Origin: UBA699 sp050261915
Lineage (GTDB): Bacteria; Bacillota; Clostridia; Clostridiales; Clostridiaceae
Direction of reading: 5' to 3'
DNA: 14,720 bases
Assembly (NCBI GenBank): GCA_050261915.1
Contig: JBLNDT010000037.1
Location: 1 to 14,720, forward strand
In this document: positions 14,351 to 14,720 of the stretch, piece after piece
Layout of the letters: the number at the start of each line of letters is the position of its first letter
Numbering within the stretch: position 1 is the first letter of the stretch
Notes under the pieces: generated by a model
Seen by the model: only the letters and a program-made list of their open reading frames with translations
Told to the model about the DNA's origin: nothing
Databases searched by the model: none
Program-made: the position numbers and the translations under genes

Positions 14351-14720
14351 ATGGAAAAAGCAAAATGGACAAAGGATCAAAAAGAAGCTATTAATGATAC
14401 TGGATGCAACATTCTTGTGGCTGCAGGAGCAGGAGCAGGAAAAACAGCTGTGCTGGTGGAAAGAATAATACAAAAGCTTATAAATGAGGAGGCCCCTGTT
14501 GATATTGATAAACTACTTGTAGTTACTTTTACTAATGCAGCAGCTGCTGAGATGAGAGAACGAATTGGTGATGCAATTACAAGGGAAATTGAAAAAGACA
14601 ATGAATCAAAGCAGCTTCAAAGGCAACTCACACTCTTAAACAGGGCAAATGTAATGACAATTCATTCCTTCTGCCTAGGAGTTATAAGAACAAACTTTCA
14701 TTTACTAAATATTGACCCAA
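14351..14720 (+). CDS. addA: AddA, ATP-dependent helicase/nuclease subunit A (5' part)
   Basis: This is the start of AddA, the UvrD-like helicase and nuclease subunit of AddAB; the first 123 codons are in the window and the frame is open at the right edge. Visible motifs in order are the Q motif (WTKDQKEAI, 6-14), the Walker A loop (AGAGAGKT, 25-32), the AVLVERI continuation (33-39), motif Ia (VVTFTNAAAAEMRERI, about 58-73), and motif Ic (MTIHSFC, about 102-108). The P-loop reads GAGKT where most homologues have GSGKT; the essential lysine and threonine are kept. The ATG at 14351 follows an AGAGGGTGA ribosome binding site. It has its own promoter and does not directly follow addB. Confidence 0.95.
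   Translation, partial: MEKAKWTKDQKEAINDTGCNILVAAGAGAGKTAVLVERIIQKLINEEAPVDIDKLLVVTFTNAAAAEMRERIGDAITREIEKDNESKQLQRQLTLLNRANVMTIHSFCLGVIRTNFHLLNIDP

Overview
The window looks like chromosomal DNA from a spore-forming, motile, anaerobic Firmicute of the Clostridium type. The evidence is very AT-rich intergenic DNA, strong GGAGG/GGGGG-type ribosome binding sites, several TTG starts, a GerA-type germinant receptor operon, pyruvate formate-lyase activase next to a rubredoxin, AddAB-type recombination genes, and a chemoreceptor behind a sigma-D-like promoter. No transposase, phage gene, CRISPR array, tRNA or rRNA was seen.

Layout. Positions 1-348 hold no convincing gene. They contain a leftward promoter overlapped by a Fur/PerR-like palindrome (its gene is off the left edge), a possible ~60-nt transcript ending in a good intrinsic terminator, and the leader of a two-gene membrane operon. 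That operon is an NfeD-like OB-fold protein (349-780) followed by an SPFH/band-7 protein (792-1721). A bidirectional terminator separates it from the leftward germinant receptor operon gerA-gerB-gerC (5395 down to 1754), whose cistrons overlap and which has a candidate forespore sigma-G promoter. Also leftward are pflA (5497-6201) and a 52-residue rubredoxin (6260-6418). Each has its own terminator, and the rubredoxin has its own promoter.

Rightward from 6561 is addB, one subunit of the AddAB helicase-nuclease. Its partner addA does not follow directly. It starts at 14351 and runs off the right edge. About 4.4 kb lies between them: a dCache-type chemoreceptor with a predicted amino-acid-binding motif (10216-12237), a small membrane protein with a C-terminal zinc ribbon (12446-12793) paired with a PlsC-type acyltransferase (12811-13527), and a leftward GNAT acetyltransferase (13548-14063). 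addA has its own extended -10 promoter and a leader of about 175 nt that can be drawn in two mutually exclusive folds, one of which pairs around the ribosome binding site.

The genes are mostly familiar families in separate small transcription units. The less ordinary points are the split addB/addA pair, the addA leader, the left-edge palindrome and promoter, the candidate short RNA, and the uncharacterised zinc-ribbon membrane protein. No new multi-gene defence or biosynthetic system is evident.
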